A DNA stretch of 64,000 nucleotides from JAFGAS01 sp963809875 (GTDB taxonomy: Bacteria > Desulfobacterota > Zymogenia > Zymogenales > Zymogenaceae), in the NCBI GenBank assembly GCA_963809875.1, contig CAWELC010000006.1, forward strand, positions 496,001-560,000, in the 5' to 3' direction. The position numbers were made by a program, and so were the translations under genes. This document shows, piece after piece, positions 9,045 to 18,304 of the stretch. Numbering within the stretch: the stretch's first letter is position 1; the number at the start of each line of letters is the position of its first letter. The notes below the pieces were generated by a model that was not told where the DNA came from, did not search any database, and saw only the letters and a program-made list of their open reading frames with translations.

Positions 9045-9836
9045 ATGAACGTTGTTGTTGATATCGTCAAGAAGCAGAAGCTGTCCATCATCGTTACAGC
9101 GGTCGTGCTGATAGTCGGGTCCCTTTACTACTTCGTGTGGGGCAGCCCCTATCCGGGGATGACGTACGTCTATCGGGATATAACCGTGTATAGGGATATG
9201 AAGCTCAAGGCTGACTATAAGAACGGGACGCTCAAGGTCTTTGCCGTGGCCAACCCCGAGGCCCTCTCGGCCTATCGTGCCTCGGAGGGGAAGCCTGTGC
9301 CGGAGGAAAACACGGTTGTCATCGGAAGCGCCGAGGCCGCCATGATGCGGCGTGAAGGCCTCTTTAAAGGGCCGGGGGATAAGATTACGGGCTTCTTCGG
9401 GATCGATCCGGTCGTCGGCGGGGTACTCAAGAAGACCTACGGTATCGTCGACGACATGCATTTTGTCTCCGAATCGGAATACGAGAAGGTCCAGGGGGAG
9501 GAAGGCCGGGTCTTCATCGCCATTAAGGATAATAAATCCCCGAAGCTCTTTTTTGTCCTCCCCGTGGGGGAGGCCCCGCCGTTGACGCTCCCCTTTGCGG
9601 AGGGGTCGCTTGCCGACTATTCCGTCCGGGTGATAAACGGCAAACAATACTATCCCGTTATTCTCGGCTCCGGAGAGGCGGCCATGATGAGGTTTGAGCG
9701 ATTGCTCAAGGAACCGGGAGACACGATCGATGGGTTCTTCGGCAGGGATATCGTCATCATCGGGGTCCTGGCCAAGACGAACACGATCATCGACATGGCA
9801 CACATCAGCCCGCTGACGCCGGCTGATATCAAATAG
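9045..9836 (+). CDS. Membrane-anchored protein with internal duplication, unknown function
   Basis: This 263-residue protein belongs to no family I recognise. An N-terminal membrane anchor (about residues 13-32) is followed by an exported region with two copies of a roughly 50-residue unit. Copy one contains IGSAEAAMMRREGLFKGPGD and ITGFFGIDPVVGGVLKKT; copy two contains LGSGEAAMMRFERLLKEPGD and IDGFFGRDIVIIGVLAKT. The ATG at 9045 has AGAGGTGA just upstream and is preferred to an earlier ATG at 9021. It sits 37 bases after the fusion transporter and 21 bases before copA, so it is very likely co-transcribed. The repeated Met-Met pair might bind Cu(I), but that is speculation. Confidence 0.75.
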   Translation: MNVVVDIVKKQKLSIIVTAVVLIVGSLYYFVWGSPYPGMTYVYRDITVYRDMKLKADYKNGTLKVFAVANPEALSAYRASEGKPVPEENTVVIGSAEAAMMRREGLFKGPGDKITGFFGIDPVVGGVLKKTYGIVDDMHFVSESEYEKVQGEEGRVFIAIKDNKSPKLFFVLPVGEAPPLTLPFAEGSLADYSVRVINGKQYYPVILGSGEAAMMRFERLLKEPGDTIDGFFGRDIVIIGVLAKTNTIIDMAHISPLTPADIK

Positions 9837-9857
9837 GGAAAAGAGGAGATCGGGAAG

Positions 9858-12031
9858 ATGGAAAAAACCGTCTTAACCATAACCGGCATGACCTGCGCCA
9901 ACTGCGTGAACACCGTCACGAAGGCCCTTACGAAGGCCGAAGGGGTGAGCGAGGTCAATGTCAACTTTGCGACGGAGAAGGCCACGGTCGCCTTCGATGA
10001 GACGAGGGTCACGGCGGACAAACTGATCTCTATCGTCAAGGACAGGGGCTACGGGGCGGCGCTTTACAACCCGGGGGCCGACCTGGCCGAGCAGGAGGCC
10101 GCGCAAAGGCATGAAATCAACGAGATCAGGAACCTCTTTCTATTCAGTCTCCTGTCTGGCGGTCCCGTCGTTCGTCATCTCGATGGTTCTCATGTGGGCG
10201 GGTATCATGGTCCCTTACAAGGATTACATCCTCTGGGCCCTGGCCACGCCGGTGCAGTTTATCGTCGGCGCCCGATTCTACCGGGGGATGTGGGGGGCCC
10301 TCAAAAACAAAAGCGCAAATATGGACACCCTGATCGCGACGGGCACCAGCGCCGCCTATTTCTACAGCCTCTGGGTTTTGTTGTTCGACCCGTTGTCCCA
10401 CCAGTATTTCGAGACGTCCACGATTCTCATCACGTTTGTCATCCTGGGCAAATACCTCGAGGCCGCGGCCAAGGGCAGGACGTCTGAGGCGATCAAAAAG
10501 CTGATGGAGCTCTCCCCGAAGATCGCGGCCGTCCTTCGGGACGGCGCCGAGACGAGGATCCCCATCGAGCAGGTCCGCGTGGGGGACCGGATAATCGTGC
10601 GGCCGGGGGAGTCGGTCCCCGTGGACGGAACGATCGTCTCGGGAAGCTCTGCCGTCGACGAGAGCATGATCACCGGAGAAAGCATCCCCGTGGATAAGAC
10701 GGGGGGGGATGTCGTCATCGGCGGGACCATGAACAGGTCCGGCTCGTTTGTCTTTACCGCCGGGAAGGTCGGCGGTGACACGACGCTTGCCCAGATCATC
10801 CGGCTCATCGAGGAAGCACAGACCAAAAAGGCGCCGATCCAGCGATTTGCCGACGTGGTTTCGGCCTATTTTGTCCCGGCTGTTATCGGCGCGGCGATCC
10901 TGACGTTTCTCGTCTGGTACCTCGTGATCGGGCGGGAATTCTCCTTTGCGCTCATGGCGGCCATCGCGGTGCTGGTCATCTCGTGCCCCTGCGCGCTGGG
11001 GCTTGCCACCCCCACGGCCATCATGGTCGGGACCGGCCGGGGAGCCAAGGAGGGGATCCTCATCAAGGGCGGCGACGTCCTGGAGACCGTGCACAAGCTG
11101 AAATATATCGTCTTTGACAAGACCGGCACGGTTACCAAGGGAAAGCCGGCCGTCACCGATATTATCTCGGTGGACTCTCTGTCGGAGGCCGACGTGCTGT
11201 CTCTGGCGGCTTCCCTCGAGTACCACTCGGAACACCCGCTGGCCGCAGCCGATCGTGGCGCTGGCCAAGGAGCGAGGGATCGGAAACGGCCGGGTCACGA
11301 ACTTTGCCGCAATAACCGGCGCGGGAGTCACGGGAAGTATCGACGGGAAGACCTACCGGTTCGGCAACGCCAGGCTCATGGAGGAGCAGAAGATCGATCT
11401 GGCGCCCGTCGCCGAAAGAATCTCCGGCCTGGAGGGGGAGGGTAAGACGGCCATGATACTGGCGGAGGGCGTCCGTGTGAAAGGGATCGTCGCAGTGGCA
11501 GACACCATCAAGGAGACATCGCCCGCCGCGGTCGAAACACTCCGGGGTATGGGGATAGAAACGTATCTGATGACCGGCGACAACGAGCGGACCGCCCGGG
11601 CCATCGCACGACAGGCGGGGATCGACAACGTTTTTGCCGGGGTGCAGCCGGCCGACAAGGCGGCCTATATCAAGGAGCTTCAGCAGAAGGGGACCGTGGC
11701 CATGGTCGGCGACGGGATCAACGACGCCCCGGCGCTGGCCCAGGCCGACATCGGGATCGCGATGCGCAGCGGCACCGACGTGGCGATGGAGGCGGGAAAC
11801 ATCGTCATCATGAGAAATGAGCTTGCCGACATCCCCCGCTCCATCCGGCTCTCCAAGGCGACGATGAACAAGATCAGGCAGAATATGTTCTGGGCGCTCA
11901 TCTACAACACCATCGGGATACCGATCGCGGCACTGGGACTGCTCAACCCGATCCTCGCCGGGGGGGCAATGGCCATGAGCTCGGTGTCGGTGGTGACCAA
12001 TTCGCTGTTATTAAAATTCAAGAAACTATGA
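9858..12031 (+). CDS. copA: Copper-translocating P-type ATPase CopA (frame broken twice as assembled)
   Basis: This is a P1B-type ATPase exporting Cu(I) from the cytoplasm. Once two one-base shifts are allowed for it has about 723 residues: an HMA domain with GMTCANC, eight membrane helices, the TGES actuator motif, the membrane metal site SCPCALGLATPTA, the phosphorylation motif VFDKTGTVTKGKP, the SEHPLA motif and GDGINDAPALAQADIG. The reading frame changes near 10150-10160 and again near 11240-11248, each time by one extra base, and homology resumes without loss. As assembled, three overlapping ORFs cover it (9858-10487, 10111-11445, 11114-12031). Sequencing error or recent decay are the alternatives. 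It follows the other copper genes closely. Confidence 0.88.
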
Positions 12032-12039
12032 GGCCGGTT

Positions 12040-12487
12040 ATGAAGCAACGCATCTTCTGGACGGTTCTGGTATCGATCCTTACTTCTCTTCTGGTCTGCG
12101 GCGGTGTCCGGGGCCGTCACGAAGACGGTGAAGGCCGATGCCGCGGGCGTGATAACAATACCGATCTCGGATTTGTCCGCGACGGCGCGCTATTACGAGT
12201 TTTCCGATGGCACGACAAAAATACGATTTTTCGCGGTCATTGGCTCCGACCGAACCCCCCGGGTGGCTTTTGACGCCTGCGAGGTATGCGGGGGAAGGCT
12301 CGGGTACGAGCAGCACGGGACCGATATCCAATGCCGCACCTGCGGGAGGGTCTTCCGAATCGATGACATCGGCTCGAAGAACCGCAGCTTCGGGTGCTGG
12401 CCGTCGTATCTTGCCCATCGAACAACGGGTAGTAGCATCGTCATCAACGCGGCCGACCTGAAGAACGGAAAGGCCCTCTTCGAATAG
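12040..12487 (+). CDS. DUF2318 Fe-S-type exported protein (frame broken once as assembled)
   Basis: The C-terminal part is a DUF2318 domain with the paired cysteine motifs DACEVCGGRLGYEQHG and QCRTCGRVF, a conserved RFFAVIGSD segment and a final SFGCWPSYL. The gene begins at ATG 12040 with a signal peptide (MKQRIFWTVLVSILTSLLV), but that frame shifts by one extra base near 12092-12100 before the rest of the domain (12104 onwards). The corrected protein has about 148 residues. It starts 8 bases after copA. DUF2318 proteins often accompany metal uptake or export genes; the cysteines probably bind a metal or cluster. The exact role is unknown. Confidence 0.75.
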
Positions 12488-12635
12488 GAGGGCCGCGCCT
12501 GCCTGCCGTCTCCCCTGTCGCCCGGCCCCTCCGGTGGCTCAGCGCGCCGGGCGAATTGTCCGGGTCGCGTCCGAGATCGACGCGAGGGCGGGCGCGACGC
12601 CGGCCCGGCTGTCCTGCGGCTCCATCACAATTGAC

Positions 12636-12663
12636 TTGTCATACCCGACAGACGTGCTACAAT
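12636..12663 (+). promoter_or_regulatory. Promoter upstream of the UroD-like gene
   Basis: TTGTCA (12636-12641), a 16-base spacer and TACAAT (12658-12663) form a promoter, with a TG one base before the -10 (extended -10). It lies about 75 bases upstream of the ATG at 12741. Confidence 0.5.
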
Positions 12664-12740
12664 GCGGCCGTCGGCCTCCCGTTTGGCTGCGCGCATGCAA
12701 TGGTGCGGGTGCGGGCCGTAGTCTCCGAGCGAGTCGTGTG

Positions 12741-13917
12741 ATGAATTCGATCCAGCGGGTCAAGGCAGCGATTCATTTTGAGGGGCCCGATCGTGTCCCG
12801 GTCTTTATACCGGGGCTCGCGGACGTGGCCCCGCTGGTGATGCTGCCGCCGAAGACATGGCGGCCGGGGCATGCCGCCGACGAGGAGGGACTCTTTCCGT
12901 ACGTCGGCGACGAGATGTTCGCCCGGTTCGGCCTCTGGCGATGGAAGCGGCCCGCCTGGGCGAAAGCCCCCCGCTTCAGGAACTGGATGTCGATGCCGCG
13001 GGAGGAGATCGACGAGTGGGGGGTCGTCTGGAAGAAAGACCTGACCTCCATCGGCCATCCCGTCAGGCCGGCACTGCTCGGACTGGTCCGGATTCGACGA
13101 GTATATCGCCCGGTACCATCCGAATCCGGCCGATTCGAGCCGCTACCGATTTTTTGCCGCCGCCTCAAGGGTCGTCGCCCGGCGACGCTACCGAATGGCT
13201 ATCCTCGATAACCTCGGCCCGTTTTCGCTGGCCGCCAACATCCGGGGATTCAACGACTTTCTGATCGACCACCGAAGAAACCCGCAGCAGCTCAAGAGGC
13301 TGCTGGCCATTCTTACCGACTACTACTGCGCGGTCATCGACGCGTGGGCGGCCAGCGGCGCCGCGCCCCACGGGTTCCTCCTTTACGACGACCTGGCCGA
13401 TCAGCGCCGGCCTTTCATGAATCCGGGCCTCTTTGCCGAATTCTATGAGCCGGTCTTCCGTCGCATCACAGAGCGGGCCCACCGGCTGGGATGTGAGGTA
13501 CATCTCCATTCCTGCGGAAAGATCGATCCGCTGATACCGCTGCTCATCGAGTGGGGAGTGGACGCCCTCGAGCTGGACTCCCCGCGGATGACCGGCTACG
13601 GGAGCCTGGCCCCCTTCCGCGGGAGGATCATGATGTGGGGGTGCGTCAACATCCAGTCGATCTATCCCCGGGGCACGCCCGAAGAATGCGAGCGGGAAGT
13701 GTGGCATATGGTCAGGAACCTCGGCACGAAGGACGGGGGCTTCGGCGCCTATTTTTACCCGCAGCCGGACCATATCGGGGTGAAGAAGGCCAACATAGAG
13801 GCCTTCAGGCGCGGATTGAAGGCGTACGGCGTCTATGGGAATATCCCGGCATCGTGGTGGGACCGTCCATCACCCGAGACCTGGGAGGACGACGCGGTGC
13901 CCCCCCTGCCGGAATAA
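12741..13917 (+). CDS. Uroporphyrinogen decarboxylase-fold protein, MtaA/CmuA type (frame broken once)
   Basis: This looks like the methyltransferase branch of the UroD family and not a heme-pathway decarboxylase. It begins MNSIQRVKAAIHFEGPDRVPV, typical of that branch, and has the zinc-site motif HLHSCGKIDPL and a later WGCVNIQSIYP. It therefore probably handles a methylated substrate or a corrinoid-linked methyl group, though no corrinoid protein is adjacent. One extra base near 13081-13086 moves the frame. The N-terminal part is 12741 to about 13085 and the rest runs in the next frame to 13917, about 391 residues when joined. A good promoter lies upstream. The substrate is unknown. Confidence 0.75.
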
Positions 13918-13995
13918 GCGGGCGGCGGCCGGCGGGACGGATCGGCCCCTCCCCGGGCTGCGTGAAGTCGGCCGGGTGACCGGCAATGAGATATC

Positions 13996-14024
13996 TCGAC
14001 TCGATCCTCTATATGTGATATACT
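13996..14024 (+). promoter_or_regulatory. Promoter of the 4-hydroxybutyryl-CoA dehydratase-like gene
   Basis: TCGACT (13996-14001) is followed after 17 bases by TATACT (14019-14024), with TG one base before the -10. It sits in an AT-rich island within GC-rich DNA, about 330 bases upstream of the start codon. Confidence 0.45.
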
Positions 14025-14355
14025 ACTAATATTGTCATCTTTAAGGCCTTCTCGGGAGGAGGGTGCCCCCGGGATCGCCGAAGTCGTCCGGAAACCACCC
14101 ATCTCCATATCGACTCCATCGACACCGAGCGACACGCCGGGAAAGCGCCCTGTGCGGGGCTTACCGGGGTCCCGGGGCTCATCGACCCTCCCCGATCCCT
14201 ATCGACGACGCGAAAGGGGGGGCTCCAACGCCCGTACTGCGGGGCCGGTCCCGGGCACAGGGATCCTCGGGAAAGGGTCCCGCGTCCGGTATGCACTCCA
14301 TTGATCCCGCTGCCGGTGACCGGGAGCGGGGTCCATCACCACTCAGGAGTCGAAT
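14025..14355 (+). other. Long GC-rich leader without a recognisable gene
   Basis: This stretch of roughly 330 bases lies between the promoter and the dehydratase start. Frames exist on both strands but have no family resemblance and no good start. Several G- and C-rich inverted segments could fold in RNA. I do not recognise a known riboswitch class. Confidence 0.35.
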
Positions 14356-15786
14356 ATGAGAACGAAAGAGGAATATTTCGCGGACCTGTCACGGATGCGG
14401 CCGAACATATACCTCGGCGGCGAGGTCGTCGGGCGGGACGACCCGAGGCTGACGGCGGGCAAGAACATCGTCGGTCTCACGTTTGACGCTCAGGACGACC
14501 CCGCGTTCAGCGATGTGATCTTTGCCCAGTCGCACCTCACGAAAAAGAAGATCAATCGCTACACCCATATCCACCGGACCAGCGACGATCTGTTGAAGAA
14601 ACAGAAGATGACGCGCCTTTTGTGCCAGCGGTGCGGGGGGTGCATCCAGCGCTGCATGGGCATCGATGCCATCAACGCCCTTTCCGTCATTACCTATGCG
14701 TGCGACCAGGAAAAGAAAACGGACTATAATAAGCGTTTTCTCGGTTTCCTGAAGACCTTCCAGGAAAAAAACATGGTGGGCTGCTGCGCCCAGAGCGACG
14801 TGAAGGGCGACCGGACCAAGCGGCCCCATGAGCAGACCGATCCCGACCTCTACCTCAGGATCGTCGAGCGCAGAAAGGACGGGATCGTGGTGCGGGGCGC
14901 CAAGGCGCACAACACCATGGCGCCCTACGCGGAAGAGATCATCGCGATCCCCACCCGATTTCTGACGAAGGAGGAGTCGGACTGGGCGGTCGCCTTTGCC
15001 ATTCCCGCCGATACGCCGGGCGTGAAGCTCGTGACCCGCGCGACGCAGGTGCGGCAGAGAAAACCCGAGCTGGACGCGCCGATGGCCCGTTTCGGGGCGG
15101 CCGACTCGCTGACGATCTTCGATGACGTCTTTGTACCCAACGAGCGGGTCTTCCTGGCCGGCGAGACCGCCTACGGCGGACAGCTGGCGCTCCTGTTTGC
15201 CCTCTACCACCGCCACAGCTACACCGGCTGCAAGCCGGCGGTTACCGACCTCATGATGGGGGCGTCGGCCCTCGTGGCCGAGTACAACGGCATCGAGAAG
15301 TCGACCCACGTCAGGGACAAGCTGGCCGAGCTCGTGAGCGTGGCCGAGCTTACCTACGCGGCGGGGGTCGCGGCGGCGACCGAGAGCCAGACGCACCCAT
15401 CGGGCACCCAGATCCCCAACGTCGTTTACTGCAACGTCGGAAGGCGCCACGCGGGGCTGCATATCTATCACGAGTACGAGATCCTCTGCGATCTGGCGGG
15501 GGGGCTCCCCGCGACGCTGCCCTATGACGAGGAGTATCTCAGCCCCGAGGTGGGGGCCTTCGTGCAGAAATATATCAAGCGCGTCGACGACATATCGGCC
15601 GAAAACCAGTACCGCTGTTTTCGCCTCATCTCGGATATGAGCGTATCGGCGATCGGGGGGGTGTTGCAGTACGCAGGAGTCCACGGCGGCGGGTCGCCGG
15701 TGATGGAGGCCATCGCCATCATGGGAACCTACAACATCCAGGAAAAGAAAGAGCTCGTCAAGAAGCTGGCCGGCATCAAGGATTGA
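14356..15786 (+). CDS. 4-hydroxybutyryl-CoA dehydratase / vinylacetyl-CoA isomerase family protein
   Basis: The protein (476 residues) belongs to the FAD and [4Fe-4S] radical dehydratase family of clostridial AbfD. The cluster ligands of that enzyme are conserved in spacing: Cys96 and Cys100 in CQRCGGCIQRC, then His285 and Cys292 in HRHSYTGC. GTQIPNVVYCNVGRRHAG and the substrate segment ENQYRC are also family-like. An AGGAG precedes the ATG. It stands alone with its own promoter, so the physiological substrate (4-hydroxybutyryl-CoA, or a hydroxy-acyl-CoA in another pathway) cannot be assigned by context. The dual Fe-S/FAD chemistry is oxygen-sensitive and points to an anaerobe. Confidence 0.88.
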   Translation: MRTKEEYFADLSRMRPNIYLGGEVVGRDDPRLTAGKNIVGLTFDAQDDPAFSDVIFAQSHLTKKKINRYTHIHRTSDDLLKKQKMTRLLCQRCGGCIQRCMGIDAINALSVITYACDQEKKTDYNKRFLGFLKTFQEKNMVGCCAQSDVKGDRTKRPHEQTDPDLYLRIVERRKDGIVVRGAKAHNTMAPYAEEIIAIPTRFLTKEESDWAVAFAIPADTPGVKLVTRATQVRQRKPELDAPMARFGAADSLTIFDDVFVPNERVFLAGETAYGGQLALLFALYHRHSYTGCKPAVTDLMMGASALVAEYNGIEKSTHVRDKLAELVSVAELTYAAGVAAATESQTHPSGTQIPNVVYCNVGRRHAGLHIYHEYEILCDLAGGLPATLPYDEEYLSPEVGAFVQKYIKRVDDISAENQYRCFRLISDMSVSAIGGVLQYAGVHGGGSPVMEAIAIMGTYNIQEKKELVKKLAGIKD

Positions 15787-15888
15787 GCCGATCGGGTGGC
15801 AGGGAGAAAACATGGGGCTTTCCGGACTTGGCCGGCGGCGTCACGTTATCCTCTGCCGTCCCGGAACAGGCGCCGATAACGATAACGA

Positions 15889-17454
15889 ATGGAAAAGCGA
15901 CCGCCCATCAGAATTCTCTATATCCGGGATGACCGGGAGACGGCGCTTCGGGCGGAAGAGCTGCTCAAGGCGCGTGGTTTTTCCGTAGAAGTCCGCCAAT
16001 GCGCCGGGGCGTCGGCGGCGATCCGCGACCGGGATAGCTACGACGTTCTCTGCATCGACCTCACATCCGCCCGGCCGGGCGTGTTGTCCGACCTGCGCGA
16101 ATACGACGGAGGAGGCAACCTCCCCCCGACGATCGTGATCACGGGGCCCGAGGCCGGGGCAGCGGACCAGCTTGTGGATGCCGGGCCGGTCTGCGCTCTT
16201 TTTCGTGACGCGGACAGCCGATACCTCGAGACACTGCCGTACCTCATCGAGAGGCTCTCCGCGGCGGAAAGGCTTGCCCGGGAAAAGCAGGAGATAGAAA
16301 AGGCCCTCAGACAGACCGAGGAGCAGCTGTTCAGGTCCCAGAAGATGGAGGCGATCGGCATGCTGGCCGGCGGCATCGCCCACGACTTCAACAACATCCT
16401 TGCGACTATACTCGGATACGCTTCTTTTCTGAAGGGCAAGGCGACCCCGGACGATGTCTTCTTTCAGGGGCTGTCGGCTATCGAGGACTCTGCCGAGCGC
16501 GCCTCGGAGCTCACCTCGCAGCTTCAGGCCTACTCGCGCGGCACAGGGATGGAGATCAAGCCGGTGTCCTTAAACCGCGTCGTCAGAGAGATCCACAACC
16601 TCATACGGAAGACCTTCGATAAGTCGATCGACATCCGGCTTGAACTGGATGAGGATGCGGGAACGGTGGATGCCGATATATCGCAGATAAAACACATGGT
16701 GTTGAATTTGGCCGTCAACGCCCGGGACGCGATGCCGACGGGAGGGACGCTGACCTTCAGGACATTCATGTCAACGCTCCCCGACGGACGGATCGAGGCC
16801 GGCCGGGACGTGCCGCCGGGTGACTATGTTATCATCAGCGTTTCGGACACCGGGCAGGGCATGGATCGGCAGACCCGAGAGCGACTATCCGAGCCTTCCT
16901 TCCGGGGGGGGCGGCTGCCGGAGGGTGCGGGGCCCGGGCTTTCGGTCGTCTACCGTGTCGTGAAGGGTCATGCCGGCTGGGTCGGCGTGAAGAGTGAGGC
17001 CGGGGGCGCAACGGAGTTCATCGTCGCGCTGCCCGTGTCGAAGAAGAAGAAGGATGCGCCCGCCGGGGACTCGAAGGAGGTCACGGGGGGGAGCGAGACG
17101 GTTCTGATCGTCGACGACGAACCCCAGATCGTCCAGATGCTCACGCGGCTTCTCTCGGATTTCGGCTACCGCGTGCTCGATTCGTATTCCGGCGCCGAGG
17201 GGGTCCGCATCTTTGAGGAGCGGGCAGCGGAGATCGACCTGGTTGTGCTGGATATCATGATGCCCGGGATGGGGGGCAAGGAAGTGATGAGCCGAATCCT
17301 CCAGCTCCGTCCCGACGCCAGGATCCTCCTGGCCAGCGGCCACAGCGAGCAAGAGCGGCACCGCGAACTCATGGAGATGGGCGCCGCCGGATTCATCGGC
17401 AAACCGTTCGTCGTGCGCGAGCTTCTGGCCAAGGTCAGAGATGTCCTCGGTTAA
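15889..17454 (+). CDS. Hybrid sensor histidine kinase with C-terminal receiver
   Basis: This soluble 521-residue kinase has an N-terminal receiver-like domain (about residues 8-115), a coiled-coil linker, a HisKA domain with phosphoacceptor His165 in GGIAHDFNNILATILGY, an HATPase_c domain (N-box LNLAVNARDAMP, G-boxes SDTGQGMD and GAGPGLSVV), a low-complexity KKKK linker and a C-terminal receiver with Asp455 in LVVLDIMMPGMGGKE. There are no membrane helices. The ATG at 15889 lacks a good Shine-Dalgarno. A better one precedes an ATG at 15812 in another frame, so the true N-terminus is uncertain. No separate response regulator lies beside it. The signal is unknown. Confidence 0.88.
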   Translation: MEKRPPIRILYIRDDRETALRAEELLKARGFSVEVRQCAGASAAIRDRDSYDVLCIDLTSARPGVLSDLREYDGGGNLPPTIVITGPEAGAADQLVDAGPVCALFRDADSRYLETLPYLIERLSAAERLAREKQEIEKALRQTEEQLFRSQKMEAIGMLAGGIAHDFNNILATILGYASFLKGKATPDDVFFQGLSAIEDSAERASELTSQLQAYSRGTGMEIKPVSLNRVVREIHNLIRKTFDKSIDIRLELDEDAGTVDADISQIKHMVLNLAVNARDAMPTGGTLTFRTFMSTLPDGRIEAGRDVPPGDYVIISVSDTGQGMDRQTRERLSEPSFRGGRLPEGAGPGLSVVYRVVKGHAGWVGVKSEAGGATEFIVALPVSKKKKDAPAGDSKEVTGGSETVLIVDDEPQIVQMLTRLLSDFGYRVLDSYSGAEGVRIFEERAAEIDLVVLDIMMPGMGGKEVMSRILQLRPDARILLASGHSEQERHRELMEMGAAGFIGKPFVVRELLAKVRDVLG

Positions 17455-17603
17455 TGACGCGCTCCCACGGGACGGCCTTCCGTTTTGCGCCTGAAATAGA
17501 AAACCCCACGGAAAATAGAATAGAAATCTTCCTCGGCAGGGACGTCTTGGCCTGCGGCATCTGCCGTGAGCAGCACGGTCTCGAAGATCGGCACGTTTTT
17601 TTC

Positions 17604-17632
17604 TTGACAGCGGACGTATATTTTGCTATATT
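17604..17632 (+). promoter_or_regulatory. arsR promoter
   Basis: TTGACA (17604-17609), exactly 17 bases, then TATATT (17627-17632). It lies about 90 bases upstream of the arsR ATG and overlaps a palindromic site at 17626-17641. Confidence 0.7.
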
Positions 17633-17641
17633 ACCAAATAG
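17626..17641 (+). promoter_or_regulatory. Putative ArsR operator 1
   Basis: The 16-base imperfect palindrome CTATATTACCAAATAG covers the -10 box of the arsR promoter. Read on the minus strand, it shares CTATTTGGT and the terminal TAG with a second site at 18146-18161 upstream of the permease operon. Two matching palindromes before the two transcription units of the island suggest the ArsR binding site. Binding is inferred. Confidence 0.55.
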
Positions 17642-17722
17642 GAAAGGTCGGCTCTCGCAACGCACGGGCGCGATAAGGGAAAGAGAGGGACGGCTGACGC
17701 GAGAACCCATAGGGAATCGGTG

Positions 17723-18052
17723 ATGGACCAAAAGACACGGGCATATTATGAAGCCAAGTCGCGGATCTTCAAGGCGCTGGCTCATCCGACGCGGCTTCTC
17801 ATCGTCGATGAGCTGGCCGCCGGCGAGCGCTGCGTCCTGGATCTTACCGAGATGGTCGGGGCGGACATGTCCACGGTCAGCAAACATCTCTCTATCCTGA
17901 AGGCCGCCGGCATCATCGAGGACGAAAAGCGCGGGACGCAGGTCTTCTACACCCTGAAGTTTCCCTGTGTCCTCAATTTCTTCTCGTGCGTCCGCGACGT
18001 CCAGGAGAGCATGATCGAAGAGACGAAGGACGCACTTTCGACGGGCAGGTAG
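17723..18052 (+). CDS. arsR: ArsR-family metalloid-responsive repressor
   Basis: This 109-residue winged-helix repressor should release DNA when trivalent arsenic (or antimony) binds. Typical features are IFKALAHPTRLLIVDEL, the recognition helix MSTVSKHLSILKAAGI and the wing KRGTQVFYTL. The cysteines are Cys37, Cys82 and Cys89. There is no classical CVC motif, so the metalloid site is likely built from the C-terminal pair, perhaps with Cys37. AGGGA precedes ATG 17723; a GTG directly before it is an alternative start. It is transcribed alone, with its own promoter-operator and an intrinsic terminator. Confidence 0.9.
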   Translation: MDQKTRAYYEAKSRIFKALAHPTRLLIVDELAAGERCVLDLTEMVGADMSTVSKHLSILKAAGIIEDEKRGTQVFYTLKFPCVLNFFSCVRDVQESMIEETKDALSTGR

Positions 18053-18107
18053 CGTCGGTCCGCCGGTGCCGGAAACGGGCCCGGCCGGCGTCCGTCGACC
18101 TTGCGTG

Positions 18108-18132
18108 GAAACGGAAAACCGTTTCTTTTTTT
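18108..18132 (+). terminator. Intrinsic terminator of arsR
   Basis: A perfect 7-base-pair stem GAAACGG/CCGTTTC (18108-18114 and 18119-18125) with an AAAA loop is followed by seven T residues. It lies 55 bases after the arsR stop and separates arsR from the permease operon. Confidence 0.85.
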
Positions 18133-18141
18133 CACAAACGT

Positions 18142-18165
18142 GTGGCTATTTGGTCAAGTAGCCAC
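18142..18165 (+). promoter_or_regulatory. Putative ArsR operator 2
   Basis: A perfect inverted repeat GTGGCTA/TAGCCAC has a 10-base centre, and its core 18146-18161 matches operator 1. It lacks a following T-run, so it is not a terminator. It lies about 140 bases before the first permease half-gene, where a second promoter is expected because arsR has its own terminator. Confidence 0.5.
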
Positions 18166-18304
18166 AATTAGCATCCGGGGATAGTCCCTCCGATCACGAG
18201 GAGGCGACGGGCCGAGCCCCGTGACTCCGCTCATCCAGGCCTTCTCTTCCTCTCCGAAAGGTGGCAACGGCCGCGCGGAGGGCTCTGATACTCAGGGGAA
18301 CAGT

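Noticed and set aside
10140..10170. Programmed frameshift in copA as known from E. coli
   Set aside because: The E. coli event is a -1 shift at a CCCAAAG site giving a short copper chaperone. Here the shift is +1, has no slippery heptamer and occurs a second time near 11240.
14389..15813. 474-residue open frame on the minus strand
   Set aside because: Antisense to the 4-hydroxybutyryl-CoA dehydratase-like gene whose cluster ligands are intact; composition is typical of a GC-rich shadow.
15812..15888. Separate small gene upstream of the histidine kinase
   Set aside because: ATG 15812 has a good ribosome-binding site, but its frame leads into low-complexity Arg/Ser sequence within the kinase gene. 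It may instead mark a shifted kinase N-terminus.
18142..18165. Inverted repeat read as a terminator
   Set aside because: No T-run follows on either strand, and a proper terminator already stands at 18108-18132; an operator fits better.
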